Positions 35,291-43,954 of a stretch of 64,000 nucleotides of DNA are shown here, one piece after another. Positions within the stretch are counted from its first letter, which is position 1. Each line of letters starts with the position of its first letter. Made by a program: the position numbers and the translations under genes. A model generated the notes under the pieces. That model was given only the letters and a program-made list of their open reading frames with translations. It had not been told where the DNA came from and searched no databases. Location: contig NZ_CP102772.1 in NCBI RefSeq assembly GCF_026020075.1, positions 2,232,001-2,296,000 of the forward strand, read 5' to 3'. The DNA is from Bosea sp. NBC_00550. Its GTDB lineage: Bacteria; Pseudomonadota; Alphaproteobacteria; Rhizobiales; Beijerinckiaceae.

Positions 35291-35893
35291 ATGCAGCCCT
35301 TCACCACCCTGACCTCGACCCCCGCGCCCATGAAGGTGGTCAATGTCGACACCGACATGATCATCCCGAAGCAGTATCTGAAGACGATCAAGCGCACCGG
35401 CCTCGGCACCGCGCTGTTCTCGGAGATGCGCTACAAGGAGGACGGCTCGGAAAACCCCGATTTCGTGCTGAACCAGCCGGCCTATCGCAAGTCGCAGATC
35501 CTGGTCGCCGGCGACAATTTCGGCTGCGGCTCCTCGCGCGAGCACGCGCCCTGGGCCCTGCTCGACTTCGGCATCCGCTGCGTGATCTCCACGAGCTTCG
35601 CCGACATCTTCTACAACAACTGCTTCAAGAACGGCATTCTGCCGATCAAGGTCACGCCCGAGCAGCTCGACGCCCTCTTCGACGACGCCGAGCGCGGCTC
35701 CAACGCCACGCTGACCATCGACCTCGAGAAGCAGACGATCCAGGGGCCGGATGGGGGCACGATCACCTTCGAGCTCGACCCCTTCCGCAAGCACTGCCTG
35801 CTCAACGGCCTCGACGATATCGGCCTGACCATGGAAAAGAACGCGAAGATCGACGCGTTCGAGGACAAGCTGAAGCAGCGCGAATGGGCCTGA
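35291..35893 (+). CDS. leuD: 3-isopropylmalate dehydratase small subunit
   Basis: LeuD forms the swivel domain that completes the isopropylmalate isomerase active site with LeuC. The 200-residue protein contains [21 protein letters not shown] and [19 protein letters not shown], with the [17 protein letters not shown] segment. It ends at 35893, just before a strong hairpin. Confidence 0.97.
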   Translation: MQPFTTLTSTPAPMKVVNVDTDMIIPKQYLKTIKRTGLGTALFSEMRYKEDGSENPDFVLNQPAYRKSQILVAGDNFGCGSSREHAPWALLDFGIRCVISTSFADIFYNNCFKNGILPIKVTPEQLDALFDDAERGSNATLTIDLEKQTIQGPDGGTITFELDPFRKHCLLNGLDDIGLTMEKNAKIDAFEDKLKQREWA

Positions 35894-35919
35894 CCGGGCT
35901 CCGCTGAGCCCAAGCGAAA

Positions 35920-35947
35920 GGCCGCCGCTTCCTGCGAAGCGGCGGCC
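35920..35947. terminator. Hairpin between convergent leuD and the DUF4394 gene
   Basis: A perfect 12-bp stem, GGCCGCCGCTTC-ctgc-GAAGCGGCGGCC, lies 26 bp after leuD and 30 bp after the end of the DUF4394 gene. There is no T-run on the plus strand. On the minus strand it is followed by TTTCGCTT. It probably works in both directions. Confidence 0.6.
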
Positions 35948-35977
35948 CCTGCGAATGGTCGTCGCGATCGCCCGCCT

Positions 35978-36769
35978 CTACATCGCCGGTAGAGCGGCGA
36001 CGTCTCGTACCGGCGCGCTGAGACCGGCGACCTTCCCGACCATCGTAGCCTTGCCCGTGGCGAGATCCACCTTGTGGAGTGCGCCATCCGCCAGCAGCCA
36101 GCCCGTATTCGCGCCGTCCGCCCCGGTCTCGATATCGAAGGCGATGGCCTTCGCCGTCACGCCGAGCTTGCCGACGGCGCCGAGCATGCCGTCATTCGGC
36201 GGCGCCTGCTTGATCAGCCCGCCGATCTTGCCGTCGATGTCGTAGAGCGCCGTCTCCTTGGCGCCCTTCATCGAGTTGGTATAGGCGCCGGCCACGATCA
36301 TCGGCGCCTCGCCCTTGTGCATGTCGGTCTCGGCGAATTTCAGCTTGCCGTCGACGGTCGTCTTGCCGTCCTCGACATTGACGCGGAGATTGGTGCCGTC
36401 AGAGCCGATGACGCGCAGTCGGTCGGCGGCGGGGTTGAAATCGACGGTCGCCATGGCATCGGCGGCGAGCACGGTGTCCATCTTCGACTTCATCGTCGCC
36501 TTGCCGGCGGTATCGACCGTGTAGATCGTGCCGTCCGTCGCCAGCGCATAGAGCATGCCGTCGGCCGGGCGCACGTCGATGCCGGCGATCTTGCCGTCGA
36601 TGCCGGTGACCTTCATCGACTTGCCGGCCTTCATCGTCGCCGTGTCGATCATGGTGAGGGTGTTGTCGCCGCTCAGCGCCGCAAGCGTTCCCGCCTGGGC
36701 CAGCCCGGCCAGCGAGCCGGCGCTCAGGATGGTCGTGGCCGTCAGCGCGATGCGCATTATCCTGGTCAT
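35978..36769 (-). CDS. Exported DUF4394 domain protein
   Basis: This 263-residue protein has a signal peptide (RIALTATTILSAGSLAGLAQAG) and then DUF4394 repeats forming a likely beta-propeller: TLAALSGDNTLTMIDTATM, DGMLYALATDGTIYTVDTAGKAT, FNPAADRLRVIGSDGTNLRVNVEDG. It is transcribed divergently from an ECF sigma / anti-sigma pair. That pairing occurs in several Hyphomicrobiales, so it may be a target of the sigma factor. It has a strong ggagg ribosome site. Function unknown. Confidence 0.85.
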   Translation of the reverse strand: MTRIMRIALTATTILSAGSLAGLAQAGTLAALSGDNTLTMIDTATMKAGKSMKVTGIDGKIAGIDVRPADGMLYALATDGTIYTVDTAGKATMKSKMDTVLAADAMATVDFNPAADRLRVIGSDGTNLRVNVEDGKTTVDGKLKFAETDMHKGEAPMIVAGAYTNSMKGAKETALYDIDGKIGGLIKQAPPNDGMLGAVGKLGVTAKAIAFDIETGADGANTGWLLADGALHKVDLATGKATMVGKVAGLSAPVRDVAALPAM

Positions 36770-36966
36770 GTCGTCGTCCTCCGCTTGTGTTTCGCGGCGC
36801 CGCCGGGCCTGTCGGAGGCTCGCGGCGCTCGGAGGGGTTAGACGCCAGGGGAGTGCCCGGATGCGCCGGGAAAAATAAAGAAAATCGCTGCATCCATGAT
36901 CGTTTCCAGCGTGTAACCTTTCGCTGGACCGTGCCGAGGCGCGGCTGGCCGATCAGGGAGACGAGG

Positions 36967-37530
36967 ATGGCGGGCGACGCCGCGCGACCGGAAATGACGA
37001 TCGCGATCGAACAAGCGCTCCTCGCCTGCGCCGGCGGCGATAAATCGGCATTGAAGCGCATCTACGAGGCCGAGTCGCCGCGTATGGTCGGTGTGGCCCT
37101 GCGCATCCTGAAGCGCCGGGCGCTGGCGGAGGAAGCGGTGCAGGACAGTTTCATCCTGATCTGGCGATATGCGGCGCGGTTCGATCCGCAGCGCGGCAGC
37201 GGCCTGACCTGGATCTACGCCATCCTGCGCAACCGCTCGCTCTCGATCCTGCGCGATGAGAAGCGCACCGAAACGAGCGACAGCCCGCTGGCCGAGGACA
37301 CCCCGAGCGAGGAGGACGATCCCGAAACCGTCATGGCCAAGCTCTCCGACGCAAAAGCCCTGCAGGGTTGCCTGGAGGCGCTGCCGGCCCAGCGACGCGG
37401 CATGGTGCTGCTCGCCTTCGTCCAGGGTCTGACCCATGGCGAGATCGCCGGGCGCCTGGGCATGCCGCTGGGCACGGTGAAGTCCTGGATCAGGCGCTCG
37501 CTGATCACGCTGAAGGAGTGCCTCGGATGA
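36967..37530 (+). CDS. ECF-family RNA polymerase sigma factor
   Basis: This 187-residue sigma factor has region 2 (IYEAESPRMVGVALRILKRRALAEEAVQDSFILIWRYAARFDP) and region 4 (LPAQRRGMVLLAFVQGLTHGEIAGRLGMPLGTVKSWIRRSL), linked by an acidic spacer. It is the SigK/RskA-partner type. The start at 36967 has an acgagg ribosome site. The stop overlaps the anti-sigma start by 4 bp (ATGA). Its promoter region is shared with the DUF4394 gene. Confidence 0.93.
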   Translation: MAGDAARPEMTIAIEQALLACAGGDKSALKRIYEAESPRMVGVALRILKRRALAEEAVQDSFILIWRYAARFDPQRGSGLTWIYAILRNRSLSILRDEKRTETSDSPLAEDTPSEEDDPETVMAKLSDAKALQGCLEALPAQRRGMVLLAFVQGLTHGEIAGRLGMPLGTVKSWIRRSLITLKECLG

Positions 37531-38264
37531 GCCCGGTCTCCGGCATGATCCCGACGCCTGAGGACCGCGACGCGCTCGCAGGCGAATATGTGCTCGGCCT
37601 GATCGAGCGCGTCGACCGCGAGCGCTTCGAGCAGCGCCTCGACAACGACAGCGACCTGTCCCTGGCCGTCGCACGCTGGCAGGCCCGCCTCGCGCCGATC
37701 GATGCCACTGCCCCGGCCATCCCGCCCTCGCCTGCCTTGTGGCCGGCCATCGAGGCAGCGATCGCCATGGCAGCGCAGCCCGGCCGTCGGCCGGCAGCCC
37801 AAACGCGCAGCCGCTTCGCCGGTTGGTGGGAAAGCTTGCCGGTCTGGCGCGGCGCAGCGCTGGCCGGCGCGTTCGCTACGCTCCTGCTTGCGGCGGGCCT
37901 GATCGGCGCGCTCGACCGGGCGCGGCGCCAGCCGGTCATGATCGCGGTGCTGCTCACGGACACGAGCGTGGCCGCCGCCGTGGTCAACACCTTCGCCGAC
38001 GGTCGCGTCGAGATGGTGCCGCTACAGAACATCGCGGTTCCCGAAGGCAAGGCGCTCGAGATCTGGACGCTGTGGGATCGCGCGGTCGGCCCCCGCTCGG
38101 TCGGGCTCATCGATCGCGCCCGCAGCACGCCGCTGCGGCTGGATCAATTGCCTCTGGGTCGCGACCAGCTCTTCGAAATCACGCTGGAACCGTCGACAGG
38201 CTCGCCGACAGGCCGCCCGACAGGCCCCGTCATCGCGAAGGGTACGACGGCGCAGGCTTTGTGA
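37527..38264 (+). CDS. Membrane anti-sigma factor (RskA-like)
   Basis: This 245-residue protein has an N-terminal cytoplasmic sigma-binding region (LAGEYVLGLIERVDRERFEQRLDNDSDLSLAVARWQARLAP) without a zinc motif. One membrane helix follows (about 105-125, GAALAGAFATLLLAAGLIGAL). The extracytoplasmic RskA-type domain includes LQNIAVPEGKALEIWTLWDRAV and LPLGRDQLFEITLEPS. It should hold the ECF sigma factor inactive until an envelope signal triggers release. Overlap with the sigma gene ensures balanced synthesis. Confidence 0.92.
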   Translation: MSPVSGMIPTPEDRDALAGEYVLGLIERVDRERFEQRLDNDSDLSLAVARWQARLAPIDATAPAIPPSPALWPAIEAAIAMAAQPGRRPAAQTRSRFAGWWESLPVWRGAALAGAFATLLLAAGLIGALDRARRQPVMIAVLLTDTSVAAAVVNTFADGRVEMVPLQNIAVPEGKALEIWTLWDRAVGPRSVGLIDRARSTPLRLDQLPLGRDQLFEITLEPSTGSPTGRPTGPVIAKGTTAQAL

Positions 38265-38509
38265 CGGATGAGTCGACGTTTGGAAGCGGCCATCCGGATG
38301 AAGGCTGCTGGCCCGAGTCGCGCCTCGAATATGTTTGCTTCCGGATGTCGCCGTCGTGCCTGCCGTGATGTGACAGCGAAACCCGGTGTGTCGATATGCC
38401 TTCGTAGATTGTCCCCAGGGACAGCTTTCAGCTTGAAGGTCGTACGAATAGTAGGCGAAAAGCCGAGCTGTCCGAAGAGGACGTCCGGCGCTGGTTCCGG
38501 AATGCAACA
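38265..38509. other. Spacer after the anti-sigma gene, no convincing gene
   Basis: Several overlapping short open frames exist in this stretch but none has a start with a ribosome site or a recognisable family. It forms the first part of an unusually gene-poor 776-bp gap (38265-39040). Confidence 0.45.
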
Positions 38510-38686
38510 ATGGAGTTCGCTGTGCTGAAACGATGTGTCACCGTGGTGTTCATCCTGCTCGGGCCGGTCGGTTGTGTCACGCAAGATACCGTTCCCAGCA
38601 AAAGAGCGGATGGGCCTGCCTACACGCAGCCTGGCGTTGGCGCGCCTGCTCGCCAGACCGACATGTTTGGGAATGCCTTTCGCTAG
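38510..38686 (+). CDS. Small putative lipoprotein (58 residues)
   Basis: The frame ATG 38510 to TAG 38684-38686 encodes MEFAVLKRCVTVVFILLGPV followed by GCVTQDTVPS. This is a positively charged start, a hydrophobic core, then a lipobox-like PVGC with the candidate lipidated Cys near residue 22. The mature part of about 37 residues is Pro/Gly/Ala-rich and ends MFGNAFR. It is one of the few coherent reading frames in this gap. The lipobox has Pro at -3 rather than Leu, so lipidation is not certain. No family recognised. Confidence 0.5.
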   Translation: MEFAVLKRCVTVVFILLGPVGCVTQDTVPSKRADGPAYTQPGVGAPARQTDMFGNAFR

Positions 38687-38861
38687 TCGAAGAGCGGCGA
38701 AGGCGACTGCGCAACTCTGATCCGTCAGGTGCGGCAGGCCGGCTTTCCAGGCGGCGCCATCACTCAGCGATCCGAACGAGGCGATTTGCGCTTATGCCGC
38801 GTACCCTTAGCCGCAAGCAGCGGCGTTCGCTTGGAGCCTGCTGCGTTTTCGTGGAAGCGCC
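38687..38861. other. Possible gene remnant upstream of a repeat
   Basis: A plus-strand frame encodes SGEGDCATLIRQVRQAGFPG followed by GAITQRSERGDLRLCRVPLA. It reads like part of a real protein and loosely recalls a SPOR-type domain, but it has no plausible start and runs into the dispersed repeat at 38862. I read it as a possible decayed fragment, at low confidence. Confidence 0.3.
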
Positions 38862-38983
38862 GGTCATCCCGGACGGAGCGAAGCGCAGATCCGGGATCCA
38901 TGCCCGACGATCCGTCCGACAGGCTCTGGCATGGATCCCGGGTCAAGCCCGGGATGACGGTGTGGTTCCGTACAAAATCAGCA
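38862..38983. repeat. Dispersed palindrome with the same flank as the 17397 copy
   Basis: The element starts cggtcatcccggacggagcg and the right end is gggtcaagcccgggatgacgg, followed by gtggttccgtacaaaatcagc. Right arm and flank are nearly identical to 17475-17517. The internal gatccgggatccatgcc and ggcatggatcccggg are inverted. It precedes the helicase gene, which ends at 39041 on the other strand. Confidence 0.82.
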
Positions 38984-39040
38984 AGCTTTAGAGCCAGTCC
39001 GCCAGCGCTTCCCACTCAAATAAGACGTCGCCCGAACGCG

Positions 39041-40132
39041 CTAAACCACCACCGTGATCGTCTCCGCCGCGCGTGTCAGTCCCGTATAGAGCCAGCGCGC
39101 CCGGTGCTCGCGGAAGGCGAAGCTCTCGTCGAAGAGCACGACGTCGTCCCATTGCGAGCCCTGCGATTTGTGCACCGTCAGCGCGTAGCCGAAGGTGAAC
39201 TCGTCGGTGTGCTTGCGCAGCTCCCAGGGGATTTCCTCCTCGGTGCCGTCGAAGAAATTCGGCATCACCGACACCTTCACCGCCTTGGCGCCGGTGTCGT
39301 CCTCCGGCGTCACCCGCATGGTGACGAGCCCCTTCTTCGAGGTCTTGATCTCCTGCACGATCCAGGAGCCCCCATTGAGCAGCCCCTTGCTCTTGTCGTT
39401 GCGCAGGCAGACCAGCTTCTCGCCCGCGACCGGGCTGTTGTCGGTGCGGCCCATCAATTGGCGGATGCGGGCATTGTAGTTGCGCCGCGTCTTGTTCATG
39501 CCGACCAGCACCTGGTCGGCACCCATGACGATCTCGGGATTGATCTCGTCGCGCCGGATCACCCGGCTCGGGCCGTACTCGCCGAGTTCGAGCCGCCCGC
39601 CCTCGCGCACGATCATCGACATCCGCACGATCGGGTTGTCCGCCGCCTGGCGATGGACCTCCGTCAGCATCACGTCCGGCTCCTGCTCGGTGAAGAAGCC
39701 GCCGCCCTTCACCGGAGGGAGCTGGGCGGGATCTCCGAGCACCAGCACCGGCGTGCCGAAGGAGAGCAGGTCGCGCCCCAGATCCTCGTCGACCATGGAG
39801 CATTCGTCGATGATGATAAGCTTGGCCTTGGCGGCCGCGCTCTCGCGGTTGAGCACGAAGGTCGGGCTCTCCTCCTCGACGCCGCGCGAGCGGTAGATCA
39901 GCGAATGGATGGTCTGCGCGCCATCGCAGCCCTTGTTGCGCAAGACGAGCGCAGCCTTTCCGGTATAGGCGGCGAAGACGACCTCGCCGTCGACCGCCTC
40001 GGCGATATGGCGCGCCAGCGTGGTCTTGCCGGTGCCGGCATAGCCAAACATGCGGAAGAGCTGAGGCTCGCCGGCCTGCAGCCAGCGCGCAACGGCGGTC
40101 AATGCCGCATCCTGCTGAGGCGACCAGCTCAT
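39041..40132 (-). CDS. Dda/RecD-like superfamily 1B DNA helicase
   Basis: This protein of about 363 residues is a compact SF1B (RecD/Dda type) 5'-3' helicase. Walker A is MFGYAGTGKTTLARHI (about 31-44) and Walker B is LIIIDECSMVDEDL. Motif III is VLVLGDPAQLPPVKGGGFF. The C-terminal 2A motifs are LTVHKSQGSQWDDVVLFDE and WLYTGLTRAAETITVVV. It is the size of phage T4 Dda rather than full RecD2 and lacks the N-terminal accessory domains of RecD2. The ATG at 40132 begins MSWSPQQDAALTAV, the usual Q-motif start. No phage genes surround it. Confidence 0.88.
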   Translation of the reverse strand: MSWSPQQDAALTAVARWLQAGEPQLFRMFGYAGTGKTTLARHIAEAVDGEVVFAAYTGKAALVLRNKGCDGAQTIHSLIYRSRGVEEESPTFVLNRESAAAKAKLIIIDECSMVDEDLGRDLLSFGTPVLVLGDPAQLPPVKGGGFFTEQEPDVMLTEVHRQAADNPIVRMSMIVREGGRLELGEYGPSRVIRRDEINPEIVMGADQVLVGMNKTRRNYNARIRQLMGRTDNSPVAGEKLVCLRNDKSKGLLNGGSWIVQEIKTSKKGLVTMRVTPEDDTGAKAVKVSVMPNFFDGTEEEIPWELRKHTDEFTFGYALTVHKSQGSQWDDVVLFDESFAFREHRARWLYTGLTRAAETITVVV

Positions 40133-40214
40133 CGTAATGGGACCGTCGAAGAAGGCATGGCGCAGATGGGGCCGAGTCGCGCGCCGAAGGCAAGCGCGAC
40201 GATGCGGAAACAGC

Positions 40215-41891
40215 TCAGGCCGCGCGCAGGCGCCGCACGAAGGCACCGGCCTCCACCTGCAGCGCATGAATCCGCCGGTCGAGCTTGCCGGCACTCGCGG
40301 CGCCCATATCGGCCTGCCCAACAGTCTGCAGATTGGCGGCCGCGATCTCGCTCATCGCGATCGCCGCCGTGGCGGTGACGTCGGAGATGCGCCCCACAGT
40401 CTCGCCGAGCGAACCCAGCAGTTCGACATGCGAATTCACCATCGTCGCGATCTCGGTTCCAGTCTGCTCGACGGCGGCAACGCTCGTTCCGATGGACGAG
40501 ACGGCTCCCGCCGCATGGGAAAGGGCTTCCTCGGCCTGCGCGATACGACCCACGATCCGTGCAGCCGCCTCAGAGGCCTGGTTCGCCAGCGTCTTCACCT
40601 CGGCGGCGACCACGGCGAAGCCGCGGCCATGGGTGCCGGCCCGCGCCGCCTCGATCGTGGCGTTGAGCGCCAGCATGTTCGTCTGCCGCGCGACCGCCTC
40701 GATGATGCCGACGACATCGCGCATCTGGGCGGCATTCTCGGTCAGCCGCGTCACCAGCGCGTGGGTCCCGGCCGCTTCATGCGTCGCGGCGGTCGCCATC
40801 TCCGAAACCCGCCTCACCTCGGCATTGATCTGGCCGATGACATATTCCATGCGCAGCGCGGCCTCGCTGGAGCGACGCGCTTCGATGCCGGCTCCGTCGA
40901 CGGAGCCCGCCGCGGTCTCCGTGCTCCTCGATACCTGATGGACCCGTACCGCCGCGTCCTGCAGCGCCATGCGCAGCACTTCGCTCTCCCTGCCGATCTC
41001 TCCGAGCAGGAGGCCGAGCCGCGCTTCGAACTCGTCGGCGATGCGGGCAAGCTCCGCGCTGCGCATCTGCTCATGGCGGCGCGCGTCGCCTGCTTCCGCC
41101 TCGCGCGTCACCAGCGTCGCCCGCACCTCGCTGAACTGGCGCACGATGCGGGCGAGCTGGCCGATTTCATCGGCCCGCCCGCGATAGGGCACCTCGATCA
41201 CCTGATCCGATGCCGCGGCCTGCCCGATCGCCGTCATGAGGCTTCGCAGCGGCCGCGTCAGGTGGCTGCGCAGAAGCAGCAGCGCCGCCAGTCCACCGGC
41301 GAGTGGCAGCAGGCAGGCGAACAGGATGGTCCAGAGCCGGACATTGCCGGCGCGCTCCCCGGCACGGGCTGCCGTCTCGGCCGCACGGCGCGCAAGCTGG
41401 TCGCGCAGGGCCGATGTCGTGATGATGATCTGGTCGACATTGGTCCGTGCTTCATCGGCTCCCGCTTCGAGGAGGGCGGCCTTCGCCGAAACGCGGCGGC
41501 CGATATCGACGATGCCGCGCTGAAAGGCGATGAAGGTCCGGATCCGGGCGTCGAGCGTCGGGTTGGCCTCGCGTAAGGCGACAGGCAAGGAGGAGATCAG
41601 ATGCGCGCGGGCCGCGTCGACCAGCTCGACGGCGCCGTCGAGCCGCTCCAGCATCGTCTCGACCTCCCGCTTGGGCATGTCGGCGTCGACACTGCTGAGC
41701 AGGGCTGCGGCTGCGACGCGGCTGGAAAGCAGCGAGGCGCTGCTGGCCAGTCCGATATCGGCGAAGGCGGCGGCATCGATGCGCCGGGCCTCGTCGAAAC
41801 CCTGCAGCGCGCTGACGAGGCCAAGCGCCCCGGCGAGGCTCAGCAGCGCGAAGAATGCCATGATCTTCGCCGTCAAACCCAGTCGTCGCAT
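40215..41891 (-). CDS. Methyl-accepting chemotaxis protein
   Basis: This transmembrane chemoreceptor of about 558 residues has TM1 near 8-30, a helical periplasmic sensor of about 150 residues, TM2 near 185-205 (WTILFACLLPLAGGLAALLLL), then HAMP. The cytoplasmic hairpin tip is IIEAVARQTNMLALNATIEAARAGTHGRGFAVVAAEVKTLANQA. It would signal to CheA/CheW. No CheR-binding pentapeptide is visible at the C-terminus. The ligand is unknown. ATG 41891 is chosen over a GTG three codons earlier. No other chemotaxis genes are nearby. Confidence 0.92.
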   Translation of the reverse strand: MRRLGLTAKIMAFFALLSLAGALGLVSALQGFDEARRIDAAAFADIGLASSASLLSSRVAAAALLSSVDADMPKREVETMLERLDGAVELVDAARAHLISSLPVALREANPTLDARIRTFIAFQRGIVDIGRRVSAKAALLEAGADEARTNVDQIIITTSALRDQLARRAAETAARAGERAGNVRLWTILFACLLPLAGGLAALLLLRSHLTRPLRSLMTAIGQAAASDQVIEVPYRGRADEIGQLARIVRQFSEVRATLVTREAEAGDARRHEQMRSAELARIADEFEARLGLLLGEIGRESEVLRMALQDAAVRVHQVSRSTETAAGSVDGAGIEARRSSEAALRMEYVIGQINAEVRRVSEMATAATHEAAGTHALVTRLTENAAQMRDVVGIIEAVARQTNMLALNATIEAARAGTHGRGFAVVAAEVKTLANQASEAAARIVGRIAQAEEALSHAAGAVSSIGTSVAAVEQTGTEIATMVNSHVELLGSLGETVGRISDVTATAAIAMSEIAAANLQTVGQADMGAASAGKLDRRIHALQVEAGAFVRRLRAA

Positions 41892-42073
41892 GGTCGTCAC
41901 CGTCTCGTAGCCACGGCCCGTTTCGCAGACGCGAACGAACGGGAGGTTAACAGCAGCTTCATATTACAACAAAATCAACAACTTAGCCGATTACATAAAC
42001 TTGCACCTCCTGGCGCGGCGCCTGCTTTGTCAGCGGCGTTGCCCACGGACGAGAGGCAGCCTAGCTTCGCACG

Positions 42074-43063
42074 ATGAGACCACGCGCGACCCGGATTCTC
42101 CTGCTCTGCCTCGGCTTGGCGCTCGCGGCCTATGCAGCCTTCGTCCTGTCGCCCTGGCCTTCGGCCCTGCTGACCCGAATGGCTTTCGCCTACGGTGCTT
42201 CGAGAACCAATGCGGCCCTGGCCAAGCACGTTCCGGCCTCGCTTCGCGAGCGACTCGATATTCCCTACGGCAAGGCCGAGGAGGCGCGGCTGGATGTCTA
42301 CCTGCCGCAGGGCGGTGCCCAGCCCGGCCGTCCGACCATCGTCTGGGTACATGGCGGCGGCTTCGTCGGTGGCGACCGGAAGGATGTCGGACCTTACCTG
42401 AAGATCCTGGCCGGGCGCGGCTATCCGGCCGTTGCCGTGGGCTACACCCGCGCGCCGACCGCCCGCTACCCCGAGCCCGTGCTGCAGGTGAACGAAGCGC
42501 TCGGCTTCCTGCAGCGCGAGAGCCAGCGCCTCGGCCTCGATCCCTCGCGGATCGTGCTCGCCGGCGATTCCGCCGGCGCGCATATCGCGGCCCAGCTCGC
42601 CGCCGGCCTGACCGGAAAGGACTATGCCGAGCTGCTCGGCCTCAAGCCCACCGTCGGGCCCGCCACCCTGCGAGGCGTCGCGCTGTTCTGCGGGGCCTTC
42701 GACCCGACGGCGCTAGACTTGTCAGGGCCGTTCGGAAGCTTCATCCGCTCCGTACTCTTCGCCTATTTCGGGGTGTCGAACCCGCTGGAGAGCGACCGCA
42801 TCACCGAAGCCGCGGTTCCGCGCTATGTGACGGAAACCTTCCCCCCGAGCTTCATCACGGTCGGCAATGGCGACCCGCTGGCGCCGCAATCGGTGGTGAT
42901 GGCTCAGGCTCTGCAAGACCGCGGCGTCAAGGTCGACACGCTGTTCTTTCCGCCCGAGACCGAGCCGAAGCTGCCGCACGAATACCAGTTCGACCTCGAC
43001 AGGCCCGAAGGACGGCAGGCGCTGGAGCAGCTGACGGGTTTTCTCGGCAGGCTGAGGAATTGA
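42074..43063 (+). CDS. Alpha/beta hydrolase (HSL-like esterase/lipase)
   Basis: This 329-residue carboxylesterase has an N-terminal hydrophobic segment (about 9-27), probably a membrane anchor or signal. The oxyanion motif VWVHGGGFVGGD and the nucleophile elbow LAGDSAGAHIA are those of the HSL/BD-FAE esterase family. A C-terminal His lies in KLPHEYQFDL. It sits 19 bp upstream of a second alpha/beta hydrolase, and the two are probably co-transcribed from the AT-rich region at 41945-42000. Substrate unknown. Confidence 0.88.
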   Translation: MRPRATRILLLCLGLALAAYAAFVLSPWPSALLTRMAFAYGASRTNAALAKHVPASLRERLDIPYGKAEEARLDVYLPQGGAQPGRPTIVWVHGGGFVGGDRKDVGPYLKILAGRGYPAVAVGYTRAPTARYPEPVLQVNEALGFLQRESQRLGLDPSRIVLAGDSAGAHIAAQLAAGLTGKDYAELLGLKPTVGPATLRGVALFCGAFDPTALDLSGPFGSFIRSVLFAYFGVSNPLESDRITEAAVPRYVTETFPPSFITVGNGDPLAPQSVVMAQALQDRGVKVDTLFFPPETEPKLPHEYQFDLDRPEGRQALEQLTGFLGRLRN

Positions 43064-43082
43064 ACTCCCGGATACGACAATC

Positions 43083-43937
43083 ATGCACGTTACCGTGAAC
43101 GGGGTTCGCCTCTACGTCGATACCGAGGGAGCTGGGCTGGTCCCGGACGGGCCTCGAATGCGCGAGACGCCGACACTCGTGCTGCTTCATGGCGGCCCGG
43201 GCGCTGACCATAGCCTCTACAAGCCCGCTTTCTCTGCTCTGCGCGACATCTGCCAGATCGTCTACTACGACCATCGCGGCTGCGGACGCAGCGAAGACGG
43301 ACCACGAGACCTGTGGACGCTCGCCCAATGGGGTGACGACGTTAAGGCGCTTTGCGACGCGCTCGGCATCAACAAGCCGATCGTGCTCGGAACCTCCTTC
43401 GGCGGTTTCGTCGCCCAGGCTTATGCGACGCGCCATCCGGGCCATGCCGCAAAACTGATCCTCGTCAGCGCGGCGGCAAAGGTCGATTTTCAGCAGATCT
43501 ATGCGGCCTTCGAACGGTTCGGAGGCGCGGAGGCGGCGGCTGCGGCGCGAGCCTATTGGTCAGCCCCGTCCGACGCGACCCGCGCGGCCTATCGAGAGGT
43601 CTGCGTCCCGCTCTACGCGCCTCGCAACCAGAGGCATGACGGGTTGTGGGTTGCCCGCGCCATCATGCGCAACGAAACTGGCGTCCACTTCAACGGTCCC
43701 CGCAACGAGCACGGCCGCTTCGACTTCAGGGATGCGCTCGCGCGCGTGTCCTGCCCGGTTCTCGTCATGGCCGGAGACAAGGACCCGATCACACCGATCG
43801 CCTTCAGCGAGCAGATCGCGGCAAGCCTCCCACCTGAACAAGTCCGCTTTCAGCGCTTCACCGATTGCGGCCACGGTATTCTCGCCGACGATCGGGATGG
43901 CGCCTTACAGGCGATCCGCGACTTCATCCTCGCATAG
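43083..43937 (+). CDS. Alpha/beta fold hydrolase (proline iminopeptidase-like)
   Basis: This 284-residue hydrolase has the oxyanion motif LLHGGPGADHSLYKPAFSAL and the DHRGCGRSED loop. The nucleophile elbow is VLGTSFGGFVAQAYA, the late Asp is in VMAGDKDPITP, and the catalytic His is in DCGHGILADD. These resemble proline iminopeptidases and related ester or peptide hydrolases. It follows the HSL-like esterase by 19 bp. No signal peptide is present. The exact substrate cannot be assigned. Confidence 0.88.
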   Translation: MHVTVNGVRLYVDTEGAGLVPDGPRMRETPTLVLLHGGPGADHSLYKPAFSALRDICQIVYYDHRGCGRSEDGPRDLWTLAQWGDDVKALCDALGINKPIVLGTSFGGFVAQAYATRHPGHAAKLILVSAAAKVDFQQIYAAFERFGGAEAAAAARAYWSAPSDATRAAYREVCVPLYAPRNQRHDGLWVARAIMRNETGVHFNGPRNEHGRFDFRDALARVSCPVLVMAGDKDPITPIAFSEQIAASLPPEQVRFQRFTDCGHGILADDRDGALQAIRDFILA

Positions 43938-43954
43938 AGCGAAACCCGTTCTGC

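Noticed and set aside
36770..36966. ECF-type promoter (gtgtaacc ... ccgtgcc) in the sigma/DUF4394 gap
   Set aside because: A GTAACC followed by CGT at roughly the right spacing is visible, but the match is short and unsupported without comparison to relatives.
38268..38528. Open frame of 86 codons after the anti-sigma gene
   Set aside because: Overlaps the lipoprotein frame, has no ribosome site and no family resemblance; Arg/Ser-rich composition is shadow-like.
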